Below, in pieces: positions 1 to 10,100 of a stretch of DNA of 64,000 nucleotides. The DNA is taken from positions 16,869,001 to 16,933,000 of the forward strand of contig OX387199.1 of the NCBI GenBank assembly GCA_947561715.1. Reading direction: 5' to 3'. A program made the translations under genes and the position numbers. Position 1 is the stretch's first letter. Every line of letters begins with the position of its first letter. The DNA comes from Ascidia mentula (taxonomy: Eukaryota > Chordata > Ascidiacea > Phlebobranchia > Ascidiidae). The notes under the pieces are model-generated. The model was given only the letters and a program-made list of their open reading frames with translations, was not told the DNA's origin and ran no database searches.

Positions 1-481
1 TAAAGCTTTGTAATCGCCTTAAATCAACGTTTAACCGAGGCACACGTCCCCTGCCAGTGACGTATGTTCAGAAATATTAAGAAACTCTGTCACAAACAAC
101 ATAGTTAAATGCGGGTTACAGAATAGTCTCGGCAAAAACTCATCTCCAACTTTTGCTTCTCCTGTAAGATATTTCAAATACATCTTGCAATGTCAGCATC
201 GCATGCTTGATTGACATCTTATTTAAATGGAACAGGTTTCAGGTTGCTTAAAAATGGACCTCCAGTCGTTTGTGAACTTAAAGTTGGAAAGTCGTTTGTG
301 AACATTGTGGAAACACAATGTATGACACATGTCGTTTATTACGTCATAAAGGGTTTTATTTCTAACAATCATTTCCATGAGCAACAAACCAATGTAAGCG
401 GATTGATTTAAACAACAAATTATCCGTTGTTATTTAAATTACTTTGCATTAAATTAAACATTATGACATTGTTGTTTTCAG

Positions 482-1046
482 TACTTTCAGCATTGGCGAT
501 GAAGGAAGTTCTTACACAATTACTATATCCGGATATTCGGGGAATATATCAGATTCCATGACTGGGTCCCACAGTCTAAACGGGATGAGATTTTCAACAC
601 GCAACAGAGACAATGATGCGTGAATAATAATGATACAACGTGTCTAATTATATTTCAAATCGAGTTGTTTTAAAATGGATGAAATGCATTTCCTCAAATA
701 GTTGATTTTCGTTGATAAAGTTAACCGCCTACCCTAAATCAACAATTGTAAAAATCAATTGCTCTGAAACAGGCGGTTGCGTTAAAGTTTTAGTTAAAAA
801 CAAGTTTTAACTGAGTTTAAATAAGTTGTAACACAGAGTTGTTGACTTAATTATAATTGCAGGTATCTAAGGATTCATTGTGCTGTGACTGAAGGTGGAG
901 CTTGGTGGTATCGGGCTTGTGGATATGCCTACCTCAATGGTCCGTGGTCGAGAACTTCTACTGCTTACAACACTATGAGTTGGTATTTCTGGAAAAACTC
1001 AAATGGCGGAATAATGAGTTCTATGATGAAAGTGAAATGCGAATAA
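482..1046 (+). CDS. Fibrinogen C-terminal domain protein, last two exons
   Basis: Two exons, 482-619 and 863-1046, joined across a phase-2 GT-AG intron. The first encodes the mid-domain signature with F-S-I-G-D-E, SGYSGN, NGMRFST and NRDND. The second encodes CAVTEGGAWWYRACGYAYLNG followed by a C-terminal MKVKCE and stop. This order matches the second half of a fibrinogen-related domain (ficolin/angiopoietin/tenascin-type lectin-like fold, usually secreted and ligand binding). The DND motif is the usual calcium-site region. Upstream exons were not found in positions 1-481, so the gene enters from outside the window. Which fibrinogen-related subfamily it belongs to cannot be told from this part. 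Confidence 0.8.
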
Positions 1047-1916
1047 ATTGTTGTGGAGGTTTAAAGTGACGAGAATTAACATTGCGTCGTTGGTTACCAA
1101 GGCAACGTCGTATTAATTCACAATTATTGACAGACATTATTGACAGACATAAATACTTTCACCAGTTTTGATAAAGGCTTGAAATCGTAAATAACAGGAA
1201 AGCAATTATACCGAACCGAATTTATTCCACAAATCCTTACATTTTTTATGTTAGTAGCGAAAACTTTACCATTTTGCATGTTTGTTATTATCATGGTATT
1301 TGTAGGGCGTTACCTAAAACGTCTACACAAATAATAACACTGCCGTGTATCTGACTACTGATAAAAAGGCTGCTATCAAACCCAAAGTCAATCGATCAGT
1401 TTAATACATAATAAACAAGCGCACGAGGATTAACAATAACACGTTACAAACAACGCGTACAAAAAGTCTTTGTCCTACATGTCCTTTGTCCTCTGTTCCT
1501 TCGTATCTTTTTTACGCAAAAGACATGTGGCCTGCATAGAAAATGCATACCGGGTTATTTGAGTTCGGATTACCACGTGATTCATTTGAAAATGCGGCTT
1601 GTTGCTGGAAGTGTCAACGAACGAATAGCACGTTCGCCTTAAATGAGTTAAACTTGGTTTACAGCGTGATAATTATCCGACGTTATTGAAAAAACGGTTG
1701 ATGCCAGAAAAACGAAACATAATAATTGCAAATATGACGTCGACACTACTTATTATTATATTTTGTGTGTTTCGGATGCCACTTCTTCCATAGAATTATG
1801 TCAACGTGTCAATTAGATATTAACAACATATTCCGTTTTATCATTCCTTGTACATCATCGTTGTTGTAATATCGCATGCAACCGTTTCCATGCTTTATGT
1901 TGATAATCCATGTAAA
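1047..1916. other. No gene seen
   Basis: 3' flank of the fibrinogen gene and AT-rich sequence with no coding signal I can support. It ends where the Penelope-like element begins abruptly at about 1917. Confidence 0.5.
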
Positions 1917-2402
1917 TGGTCGGACCCCCAGGCTATATGGATTGCCCAAAATTCACAAGCCAGGTGTCCCTTTACGGCCGATAGTTTCGTTTATAGGATC
2001 GCTAACATATAATCTGGCTAGACTCGTGGCACAATTTTTGGTGCCCCTGGTGGGGAAGACGGATAAAACCGTTAAGAATTCTGTCAGTTTTGTTAAGCAG
2101 ATAAAAGAGCTGTGTGTGCATGAAGAAGAGGAAATGGTGTCTTTTGATGTGGTTTCCTTGTTTACCAACGTACCGGTAAAGCTAGCGGTGGACGAAGCAG
2201 CGGAGAGATTACGCATGGACGAGACATTGGAACAACGTTGCTCGTGGCCCTTGTCGGACATTGTGCATTGCCTTGAGTTGTGCCTGGATGCAACCTACCT
2301 TGCCTTTAGAGGTAAATTTTACAAACAAATTTTTGGTACTGCTATGGGATCCCCACTTTCCGTTGTGGTCGCGAACATTGCCATGGAATCGGTTGAGAAC
2401 AG
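1917..2402 (+). CDS. Penelope RT, fingers and first half of palm (fragment)
   Basis: The translation includes [20 protein letters not shown], then VSFDVVSLFTNVPV, which carries the motif A aspartate, and GTAMGSPLSVVVANIAMES, the motif B region. These belong to a Penelope-like reverse transcriptase. The YVDD box is missing here because the DNA transposon interrupts the frame just after ANIAMESVEN; it lies at about 7620 on the far side. The upstream sequence of the open frame (1876-1916) does not match copy B and is flanking DNA. Confidence 0.8.
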
Positions 2403-2720
2403 CCCAGCTAGCACAATTACGTCCTCGCAACGTTTATTTTGAGTTACCAACAACGTCATTATTGCGTGCAGTCGAACGTTTTATATACGTAAAAGTGTAG
2501 ACTCCCAAAGACGTCTGTAGAACGTTGTACAAAACGTTGCTTACTAACGTATTACGGACATCTTTGCACACCGTATTGGCAACGTTTGTGCATTACGTAC
2601 TGCAGACAAACTTATACTACTCAAACTGTACGTTCGTCACAAACGTAATATAGACGTTTTAAAATCACTTCTTTGTCCCTTTAAACCACACGTTTCTACC
2701 AAGAGGGGAATTTATTTTTT
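2403..2720. repeat. Left subterminal repeats (AACGT/ACGTT rich)
   Basis: About 300 bp packed with copies of AACGTT, AACGTA and their complements at irregular 20-40 bp spacing, just inside the left inverted repeat. In CACTA elements such subterminal repeats are binding sites for an element-coded protein. The match to the right end (6908-7586) is in motif rather than in long alignment. Confidence 0.65.
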
Positions 2721-4379
2721 AAACACAGTCGTTTTATTCTGAGTCGGATAGCAACGGTAGAGTATCCACGCTGCTTGTGGAGCAGTCCAATTCCTGAAAG
2801 ATGAAAAAATATTTTGATACACATCTTCAGCTGATGATGACAGTATTTTTAGCATTATTGAAATGCACTTGTTCAAATAGCCAATGAAACTTACAATGTG
2901 CTTTGACCCACCCTTCTTGTGTGGGGCATGCTTCAAAAATTCCATAATCACATACTCCATTTGTCGCACTGTTGCCTCTTTGAACGTTTTTATATGTGCT
3001 TCTGCAAAAAATGTATTTTTGAAACAACTGCCATTAAAAAACAAGTACAATAAAAACCTACTAATGATAACTTTGCACATCACTGTGCTGCAAAAGGGTT
3101 CCTTGCCTTTGCGGCCCTTATAACTAAATTTGGACCACAGCCCCATGGTTCCAATAAGACGCATGCACCTTCGGAGCATGTCTCCCATGTTCTTTCCTCC
3201 TACACCACACAGATTGCGAATCTAAATACCACAAACAAACAGTTGGAAAAAAAATTTTGCCAATGAAACAAGTCAATACCAGCTTAGTTCGAAAACTTTT
3301 GTCCATCAACTTTACTTCCAGTAAATTAAAATCACTTAACAAGCGAATGGGTTCTGTTACACATTCACAGATATCATTCACTTTTTCCATTTTGGTTGAT
3401 TTGGTTTGCAAAATGTTGTGAATTTTCCTGATATTTGCTACTAACCAATCCAACTTTTCTAAAGAAAAGGTTGAACACAATGGTATAATACCTTAAATTC
3501 AAGAATGCCTTCAAACACTGAAAACACCTGTATTGTCAGAAAAACTTTCATTGTCTTCTTCATTTTGTTGCTGGGGCACATGAGAATCAGCAATCTCTGT
3601 ACAATACAGCAGTTTGAATCACATTTACAAATATTTTACAAAACACCACCAACGGTTTAACACATCAAATTACCAGTGTTATCAATAGAATCTGTTCCCT
3701 CATGATGTTGGTCAGTTGGTGACTGAGGCACAGAAGAACCAGCTGCTTCTGCAAAATGTATGTATTTTATATCCTGAAAAAATATGGTTGCAACAAATCT
3801 ACCACTGCACAATACTTCTTCTGCTTCAGTGTTGTCAAGTTGCAACCCTGAAATACATTAGATCAAACAACTCAAGTTAATAAAGTACTTTTTGGCATAT
3901 AATTTTTACTTCTGCCTTGGTCCAATTTTTTTTGCCTTTTTCTGACAACCTCATCCTCGCTCTCTATATTCGATGTCTCCTCTGATCGACGGCACATTAG
4001 TGATGCCTTTTCGTATGTTCCTATACCACTCATTGTTAAATACCTATTATAGGAACTAAACTAATTTATGATTTTACCTGCATAGGCCAACACTCTAACT
4101 GGGTATTTGGACCAAATATCCTCCATAGCATTTTCTCCATTTTTTACCTTTTTTGCCACATTGCCTGGTGGCCAGTACACAGCAAGCCTCTGCAAGTCAA
4201 AAACTACTTTTATTTTCCTACCTAAATATATATATAACTTGCCAACAAATGGTTTCAAAACACCAATATACTATATTTTATATACGAACAAGTTCACTTA
4301 CATTTTCTTCATTAACTATCCATTTGGAAGCCACAACTGCAACAGAACCTTCATTAATAAACTCTACAACAGCATACAT
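2712..4379 (-). CDS. Transposon second protein, C-terminal DUF4806-like domain (multi-exon)
   Basis: The proposed start is at 4379, 25 bp beyond the transposase stop. Exon 1 (4379-4302, MYAVVEFINEGSVAVV then ASKW) ends at a GTAAGT donor. Exon 2 starts at 4189 after a TTGCAG acceptor and reads LAVYWPP, then DIWSKYPVRVLAYA. Middle exons (about 3400-4080) are uncertain. The last part includes CGVGGKNMGDMLRR, GRKGKEPFCS and FKEATVRQMEYVIMEFLKHAP, which resembles the DUF4806 domain found in proteins that accompany this kind of metazoan transposon. Function is unknown; DNA or end binding is an inference. The exact exon chain and stop are not settled. Confidence 0.55.
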
Positions 4380-4403
4380 TTTCTGAAAGACAAATGACCA
4401 AGG

Positions 4404-6368
4404 TCAAATTTTATAACTATGAACTACAGTCATAAATATCACAGCTGATGTGTTTTTTAAAACAATAGCTTTACATTTTAGCTGATTCTCTGCTAGATAA
4501 ATGATTTGAGATTCATTGATATTACTTTTATACACACCAATACAGAAAGAACTACATGGGCTTCTAAAGAGGGGCTGTAAACTAGAATAAACTTGACACT
4601 GATAAACACCTTTACCACTTTTAACAGTAACCAAAACGCACTTTGCATCAGTTTTTCCAAAATTGAGAACATATGCATTATCAGGTGGACTGGTAGAAAC
4701 TTCAGTGCCATTAAAATTGTAAATGGGATGTGTAATGCCCATTTCGTGGAGACGTTTTACTACTTGTGCAAGTGGATTGGTACCTGATCGCACCATTCGC
4801 TTGAGGCGTTGCATGTAACTTTCAAAAACAAAAGCACTACAATTATCAAGAGAACCATAACACTTGGCCTCGTCACCAAGGTGAAGGAGACAATGCACAT
4901 TATAAACCATAAACTCCTTGCCATACAAGGTTTCACATTCATCTACAAATCGTACTAACAAGCTTTGTGCAAATTCCACATGACTTCTAACAAGATGTGG
5001 GGACAAAAGTATATTCACAGCCACACTTAAGCACAAAAAATGTGCATACAGTTCATCTCTCAGAATGTTCTTGAGTGCTATTTTCCCAGTGTACAACAGA
5101 AATTGTCTGAACTCTGTCGCTTTCCATCGATCAACTTCTAAAAGTGAACGAGGCCTACGAGCAAAACACCGTGGAATGCAACTCTTCATGTTGTTTAATC
5201 TAGCACTGATTTCATTAGATTGATGGGCAGAAATTTTAACAGTTTTAGACCCCCTTAACCAAGTGAGCAATAACTTTTTCATCACACCTAAACATGCTTG
5301 ATGCATATAGTCAACCGGAAAGGCCTTGATCATATCAATGGGAAGAGAGCAAAATGGTGAAATACCATGGTGATGTTCCTTGTATGTGCGATTTCTGAAA
5401 GAGGCATTTGTGCGCAATTCAAACTTAGTTCCTGGAAAAGTTACTCTACCGCACCATACACCATGCAGTGTACATTTGTCACAACCTTGATAGCCAGAAT
5501 AAAGCTTTGTTGCCTTCACCATGCTCCTTGCTGGTGCATCACAAACTACAGAATGTAACTTTAACTGTTTGGTTGTTCCATTTATCTGCAAGCCATTTTT
5601 AGTTAAATGTAGAATTTCATTAACAGTGTTTTGAATAAATTCTAAGTCAGCAGGCTTTGAATTTCCAAATGCAATTGCCACAGGAAACACAGTAAACTGG
5701 TTAACATTGCATAAACTGGCAAGGATTGGCCAGAAACATTTGTTGGAACTTTTAAAAAGTGGAAGGCCATCAATGTTTAAAACCAATTGTAAAGCTTCTT
5801 GATCGTTGTCTTCAGTGATGGACTGGAAATATTCAATAATTTGAGAAGACAAACCAAAATTGTAATAATTCATTTTTGACACAGTGGAAATTGAAACACT
5901 CCTAGGTGTATCAATCAACGTCCTGCAAGACTTTGGCAACCCTGGATGACCACCATGGACTATTAGTCCTTTCAACAAGTTGTCAACAGCATCATGTTTA
6001 ACTTGATAGGTGTTAACCCATTTCCGCAAAAAATGTTTTAATTGTTCTTCGCTGTCTATATCTTCGTCAAAACTTGAAGATGGGGCATCTAAGTTATCGT
6101 CTGGAACAAATATCAACAACTCTGAGGGTTCAGTCTGAGATGTTTGCTTGCTGTGATAATTTTTTAGTATTTTAGAGTTGTTTTCTTGTAGCCTCGAACT
6201 CTCACCGCAGTTTTTACTTTGAGATGTGGTATGTGTGTTATTCAAGTAATCACATTCATCATCATCTGAACTTGATGAAAGCACATATTTTGCAAGAGAT
6301 GTTTGTTTAACTTTGGCACGCTTCTTTTTTATCCATAATCGTTTGTATTCCTTTCTTTGGGATTTCAT
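4404..6368 (-). CDS. DDE-type transposase, Tnp2/DUF4218-like (654 aa)
   Basis: A single open frame of 654 residues. The N-terminus is basic (KKKRAKVKQ) followed by an acidic, serine-rich stretch (SSSSDDDECD). Then come LRKWVNTYQVKHDAVDNLL, the core with LNIDGLPLFKSSNKCFWPIL, a CDKC...C zinc-like cluster, and FPVDYMHQACLGVMKKLL. The C-terminal block has CFARRPRSL, WKATEFRQFLLYTGK, VYNVHCLLHLGDE and AFVFESYMQRLKRMVR. This string of motifs is the invertebrate version of the Tnp2/DUF4218 transposases of the CACTA/CMC group, which cut and paste DNA in the nucleus. No internal stop is seen, so the gene may be intact and the insertion young. It shares its strand with the DUF4806 gene. Confidence 0.75.
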   Translation of the reverse strand: MKSQRKEYKRLWIKKKRAKVKQTSLAKYVLSSSSDDDECDYLNNTHTTSQSKNCGESSRLQENNSKILKNYHSKQTSQTEPSELLIFVPDDNLDAPSSSFDEDIDSEEQLKHFLRKWVNTYQVKHDAVDNLLKGLIVHGGHPGLPKSCRTLIDTPRSVSISTVSKMNYYNFGLSSQIIEYFQSITEDNDQEALQLVLNIDGLPLFKSSNKCFWPILASLCNVNQFTVFPVAIAFGNSKPADLEFIQNTVNEILHLTKNGLQINGTTKQLKLHSVVCDAPARSMVKATKLYSGYQGCDKCTLHGVWCGRVTFPGTKFELRTNASFRNRTYKEHHHGISPFCSLPIDMIKAFPVDYMHQACLGVMKKLLLTWLRGSKTVKISAHQSNEISARLNNMKSCIPRCFARRPRSLLEVDRWKATEFRQFLLYTGKIALKNILRDELYAHFLCLSVAVNILLSPHLVRSHVEFAQSLLVRFVDECETLYGKEFMVYNVHCLLHLGDEAKCYGSLDNCSAFVFESYMQRLKRMVRSGTNPLAQVVKRLHEMGITHPIYNFNGTEVSTSPPDNAYVLNFGKTDAKCVLVTVKSGKGVYQCQVYSSLQPLFRSPCSSFCIGVYKSNINESQIIYLAENQLKCKAIVLKNTSAVIFMTVVHSYKI

Positions 6369-6907
6369 TGTATTAGAAAGATCTCAAAATATAACCTATG
6401 CTCATTACAATTAAAGTATATATATATATATATAGGCTATATGCTAACCTTAAAACACAACATTGCTTTTATTAGGTTTTAGTAATAGTTAGTTAAGATA
6501 CTTACTGACTGAGCACTCATCACAGATGACAACATTGCCATCACAATCTTATTAAAGTTTTGATTAAATGCTTGTCAAAAACATCGATTAAATTTGATAT
6601 ACTTCCACAACAAACCGACGACAGTCAACGCATCTCATTACGAATGCGAAACGTTACGCATCAACGAGCACCATGCGGTTCGAACCACAAATCCGGGTCC
6701 AAGAAGTGTGGACTTTTTTAAGATTATGTTATCATATGCGTAGAAACAAAGAAATTTATTATTAACCACCAAATCACATTGTGGTAAGATGAAAGAGCAT
6801 TATTTTTTTAAAAAAAGGAGAAGAACAATTTTTCCGGAAAACATTGAAAAGCCTTTCTGGAAAACATCAAACATATTGGTAAAACCTTACAAAACATAGT
6901 TTATTTG
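6369..6907. promoter_or_regulatory. 5' region of the transposase gene, no gene
   Basis: AT-rich sequence upstream of the transposase start with a short (TA)n run near 6418-6434. It probably contains the transposon promoter; no specific box can be named. No coding signal is seen. Confidence 0.3.
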
Positions 6908-7586
6908 TGAAGTTACACCTCACTTTCCACGGTTGGAAAACAGGCCATCAACGTTGTTTATCAACATATAAATCACTAACGCAACAAAACGGGGGAAACC
7001 ATATAGCAACTTTGATAGAACGTTTTGAAATTTGCCTTTCCCAACGTAGCCTTACATCGTTTGTGTTACGTTACTTGCAACGTTGCAAAGCAGTAATAAA
7101 TAGGTCTTTACCAAACGTATACGGTCAACGTTTGGGTTACGTTACTTGCAACGTTGCAAAGCAGTAATAAATAGGTCTTCACCAAACGTATATGGTCAAT
7201 GTTTGGGTTACGTTACTTGCAACGTTGCAAAGCAGTAACAATTAGGTCTTTTCCTAAAGAAAAACTGGTAACGTTTTTGTAACGTTAAACGCAACGTTGC
7301 AAAACAGGTTTTTGGCAACGTAAACGTGCAACGTTGTAGTTACGTAATTTTAAACGTATTTTATACGTCAAAAAATGTTGCTTACTAACGTTAGGGGACA
7401 GCGTTGTTTTTCAGTAGCATTTTACGCATCCACAACGTAGAAATATAGTTTTTCACAACGTTGCTTTCCAACGTTGACTGTCCAACTGATTTTCGACGTT
7501 TACTTTGATAAAATATGAGTGTGACACGTGTTTGCGACCTTTCGACAACGTTGGGAACGTAGAAAATACGTTGTGTGTTAGCTGGG
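6908..7586. repeat. Right subterminal repeats (AACGTTG rich)
   Basis: Nearly 700 bp dominated by CAACGTTG, TTGCAACGTTGC and AACGTA words in both orientations, ending in the right inverted repeat. Open frames in this stretch are products of the repeat, not genes. Confidence 0.7.
7070..7255. repeat. 71 bp tandem repeat, about 2.6 copies
   Basis: The word GTTACTTGCAACGTTGC recurs at 7070, 7141 and 7212, a period of 71 bp. The units share AAGCAGTAA and TAGGTCTT and differ at a few bases. Each unit carries two or three AACGTT-type sites, so it multiplies the presumed binding sites at the right end. Confidence 0.8.
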
Positions 7587-8179
7587 AGGGCGTTGGCAAC
7601 GTTTGTTAACCCTCCTAGTTTTTGGAGACGTTATGTGGACGACACATTCGTAGTCGTACGACGGGATGACGTCCAATCACTGCTCACGCATCTTAACTCC
7701 ATTGAACCGAGCATCGGGTTCACAATGAAGCGCGAGCGAGGGGTGAGCTGTCATTTTCAGACGTTCTGGTTCGAAAAGAAGATCAGGGGACTCTCTCTAC
7801 AAGGGTGTACCGCAAGCCCACCCATTCCAATAGGTACCTGTCGTTTCGTTTGGCGCACCCGATCGCACACAAGAGGGCGGTAGTACGCTCGTTACATAAT
7901 CGTGCCGAATCATTGATAACTGATGACGCTGAACGATAGCAAGAGGTGTGTTATGTTAATAAAGCCCTTCTTGCTAACGGTTATCCTCGTTCCTTTCTCC
8001 GGCATAATCTAAGTTTGACGCGGAGAAGTGATGAGGGGAAACCTGCGGGTGTAGTTGTACTACCGTATGTTTCTGAACTTTCGGAAACTTTAAAACGCCT
8101 GCTTGGCGACTTCAATATTCAGGTTTTTGAACGTCCGGCCGTCACCCTGCGTTCCTTAATATCGCACCCATAAGACCGC
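7587..8179 (+). pseudogene. Penelope RT second half and linker (degenerate)
   Basis: Resumes the reverse transcriptase directly after the transposon with RALATFVNPPSFWRRYVDDTF, which holds the catalytic YVDD box. It continues in changing frames through NGYPRSFLRHNLS, a conserved region between RT and endonuclease, to the GIY-YIG domain. At least one frame slip (about 7800) and a stop show that this copy cannot make a full protein. Confidence 0.75.
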
Positions 8180-8554
8180 ATGCACGACAAGCTCGACACG
8201 AGGGGTGTGGTCTACAGTATTCCCTGCGGTGGTTGCAGCGGCGTATACATTGGTGAAACTGGCCGTGCGCTAAGAACAAGGTTAGAAGAGCACCAAAGGG
8301 ACGTGAGAAACCATGAGGATAAAACGGCTCTTTCTCAACATGCGATCCAATCAGGACATGCGGTGGACTTTACGAGAACGATCATTTTGGAACGCGAGTC
8401 CGATAGGTACAAGAGGATGTTTTTAGAGTCGTTAAACATCAATAAGCATGCGTCATCACCCAATGACAAGAAACAAACTCTGTTTCCACCGGTGTACCGA
8501 CACTTGCTGGAGAAAAATTATGCCGATAGACATTACGCACCCCAAAAACCGTGA
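8180..8554 (+). CDS. Penelope GIY-YIG endonuclease domain, copy A
   Basis: A 124-residue open frame: GVVYSIPCGGCSGVYIGETG with the GVY...YIG signature, then the catalytic-type arginine in ALRTRLEEHQ, a conserved H in SQHAIQSGHAVDF, and the glutamate region IILERESDRYKRMFLES. In Penelope elements this C-terminal nuclease nicks target DNA for integration. It is nearly identical to copy B at 10101-10475. It is probably part of the larger polyprotein rather than a free-standing gene. Confidence 0.85.
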   Translation: MHDKLDTRGVVYSIPCGGCSGVYIGETGRALRTRLEEHQRDVRNHEDKTALSQHAIQSGHAVDFTRTIILERESDRYKRMFLESLNINKHASSPNDKKQTLFPPVYRHLLEKNYADRHYAPQKP

Positions 8555-8680
8555 AAAAACGTGCGGTTAGTGATAAGTATACTGTGCAGGTGTGTTCGCC
8601 CTTATCGCTTTTTCGTTGTTTCACTTTTTCTTTCTCTTGTAGCGTTTTTGTTTATGTGCCTCAAATGTGTCCACTGTGTT

Positions 8681-8757
8681 AAACTTAGATACTTCCTCCT
8701 GATGAAGGCTGTTGCATAATAGCCGAAACGTTGAGAAACGTAAATACAATAAAGTTT
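8681..8757 (+). ncRNA. Hammerhead ribozyme-like fold in Penelope tail, copy A
   Basis: CTGATGA at 8699-8705, a stem II hairpin (GGCT...AGCC, 8707-8724), GAAA at 8725-8728, a stem III hairpin (ACGTT-GAGA-AACGT) and a GTA cleavage triplet ending at 8742. The outer stem can form from AAACTT (8681-8686) and AAGTTT (8752-8757). All core positions of the type I hammerhead (CUGANGA, GAAA, NUH) are present. Hammerheads in the tail repeats of Penelope-like elements are known from the literature. Self-cleavage of this copy is an inference. Confidence 0.75.
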
Positions 8758-8880
8758 GCCAGAAGAGCAGTATTAAGCAATAAAATATTCCTGGCAGCAT
8801 CAGTAACAATTTACTTTGATATACAGTAAAATCTTCTGTTACAAACTAACGTTTCAATTGACAGGCGTAGTAAGCTCGAT

Positions 8881-9903
8881 GTCCAGTATTAAGCAACAAA
8901 ATATGCCTGGCAGCATCAGTAACGATTTATTTGAAGAAGTTAAAGACACGTATGGGTCTGATATACTGGGCCAGTTACGAAGGTATATGTACGTCTAGCC
9001 GTGGTCAGTACAAAACATCGAGCGCATCTGCATTTTAATCATGCTTGCTTGAGGGAAAAGGTCTTACCACATAGCCTACGCTTTCGACCTCCGTTGAAAT
9101 CTTGGGAGGACAGAAACATAATGCGCAGAGCTGGTTTTAAATTTATAAACCTTCGAACAAGATCATCCCACTTACCAATTGAACAAAACGCGAAAGATAT
9201 GTTGTGGTTACGAAAGAATATGCAAAAGACCCTGCGAGACGATGTGTGGGCAAAGATAAACGCTTATGCCGAGATTGGCGGTACGAAGGCGTACGAAAGG
9301 GCCAAGAACAAGGGTTTACTGCGGTTAATGATGTTATGCAAGAAGGAATCCACACAACAAAGGCCTACGACGGATAACGCGAAATGGGTTATATATCTCT
9401 CTAGCCGCACGCTCACGCCTGGGCAATCACACGTACTATCCCTCGGTTTGAACTATGCGATCGCGGAATCCCACGTGCCTTGGAAACAGGTGGTTGCTTC
9501 AGTGGAGAAAGGTATCGCTCACCAGCCAGCCAACGTAAGGTCATTGATACAGAGCAAGGTCGTGAACTGCATTAGAAGCCATCGCCGTGTGCAGCACAAC
9601 TTGTCACGCGAAGAATACGTCTCTGTGAAGCAGTTACGTGAAGATGAAAACATTGTGATTGTCCCCGCTGACAAAGGGAACGTTACCGTTGTCTTAGATG
9701 GAGAAGTTTACGACGACAAACTCAATGTTATGTTGAGAGACAAAGAAACTTACCGCGAAGTAAAACGGGACCCATGTCATGCTGTAGAGCGGAGGATCAA
9801 TGAGAATGTTGGGCGCCTATACAGGGACAGACAGGTGTTGTCAATGAGAGAATTTTTCGAATTGCACAGTACAGATGGTCGGACCCCCAGGCTATATGGA
9901 TAG
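8881..9903 (+). pseudogene. Penelope polyprotein N-terminal region
   Basis: Begins MSSIKQQNMPGSISNDLFEE at 8881, changes frame near 8995, then runs open from 9001 to 9903. Motifs such as ENIVIVPADKGNVTVVLDG and YDDKLNVMLRDKETYREVK are the conserved Penelope N-terminal block that precedes the RT fingers. It ends with GRTPRLYG followed by a stop where copy A reads leucine. The product would be N-terminal only and inactive. Confidence 0.75.
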
Positions 9904-10100
9904 CCCAAAATTTACAAGCCAAGTGTCCCTTTACGGCCGATAGTTTCGTTTATAGGATCGCCAACATATAAACTGGCTAGACACGTGGCACAATTTTTGG
10001 TGCCCCTGGTGGGGAAGACGGATAAAACCGTTAAGAATTCTGTCAGTTTTTCCGTCCGGCCGTCACCCTGCGTTCCTTAATATCGCACCCAAAAGACCGC

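Larger units (their letters stand above)
2403..7586 (-). mobile_element. Two-gene CACTA-like (CMC) DNA transposon
   Basis: 5,184 bp element with short terminal inverted repeats: the left end reads CCCAGCTAGCACA and the inverse of the right end reads CCCAGCTAACACA. It is flanked by AG on both sides (2401-2402 and 7587-7588). It carries two genes on the minus strand, a DDE-type transposase (4404-6368) and a DUF4806 protein (2712-4379). Both ends are filled with AACGTT-type subterminal repeats, a layout typical of CACTA/EnSpm elements. Superfamily assignment rests on the transposase resemblance and layout. The termini do not begin with the plant-type CACTA, so CMC-like is the safest label. Confidence 0.75.
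1917..8879 (+). mobile_element. Penelope-like element A (5' truncated, split by a DNA transposon)
   Basis: A Penelope-type retroelement whose parts lie at 1917-2402 and 7587-8879, with a 5.2 kb DNA transposon between. Parts in order: reverse transcriptase motifs, a linker, a GIY-YIG endonuclease, then a 3' tail with a hammerhead-like fold. The copy starts abruptly near 1917, at the same internal point that reads on continuously in copy B at about 9874, so it is 5' truncated. The coding region after the RT has slipped frames and a stop, so this copy is dead. Its 3' end abuts the start of copy B with almost no spacer, the head-to-tail pattern common in Penelope elements. Confidence 0.85.

Noticed and set aside
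6907-7167. 86-residue ORF in the right end of the DNA transposon
   Set aside because: It is made wholly of AACGTT-type subterminal repeats and part of the 71 bp tandem, with no protein-like motif.
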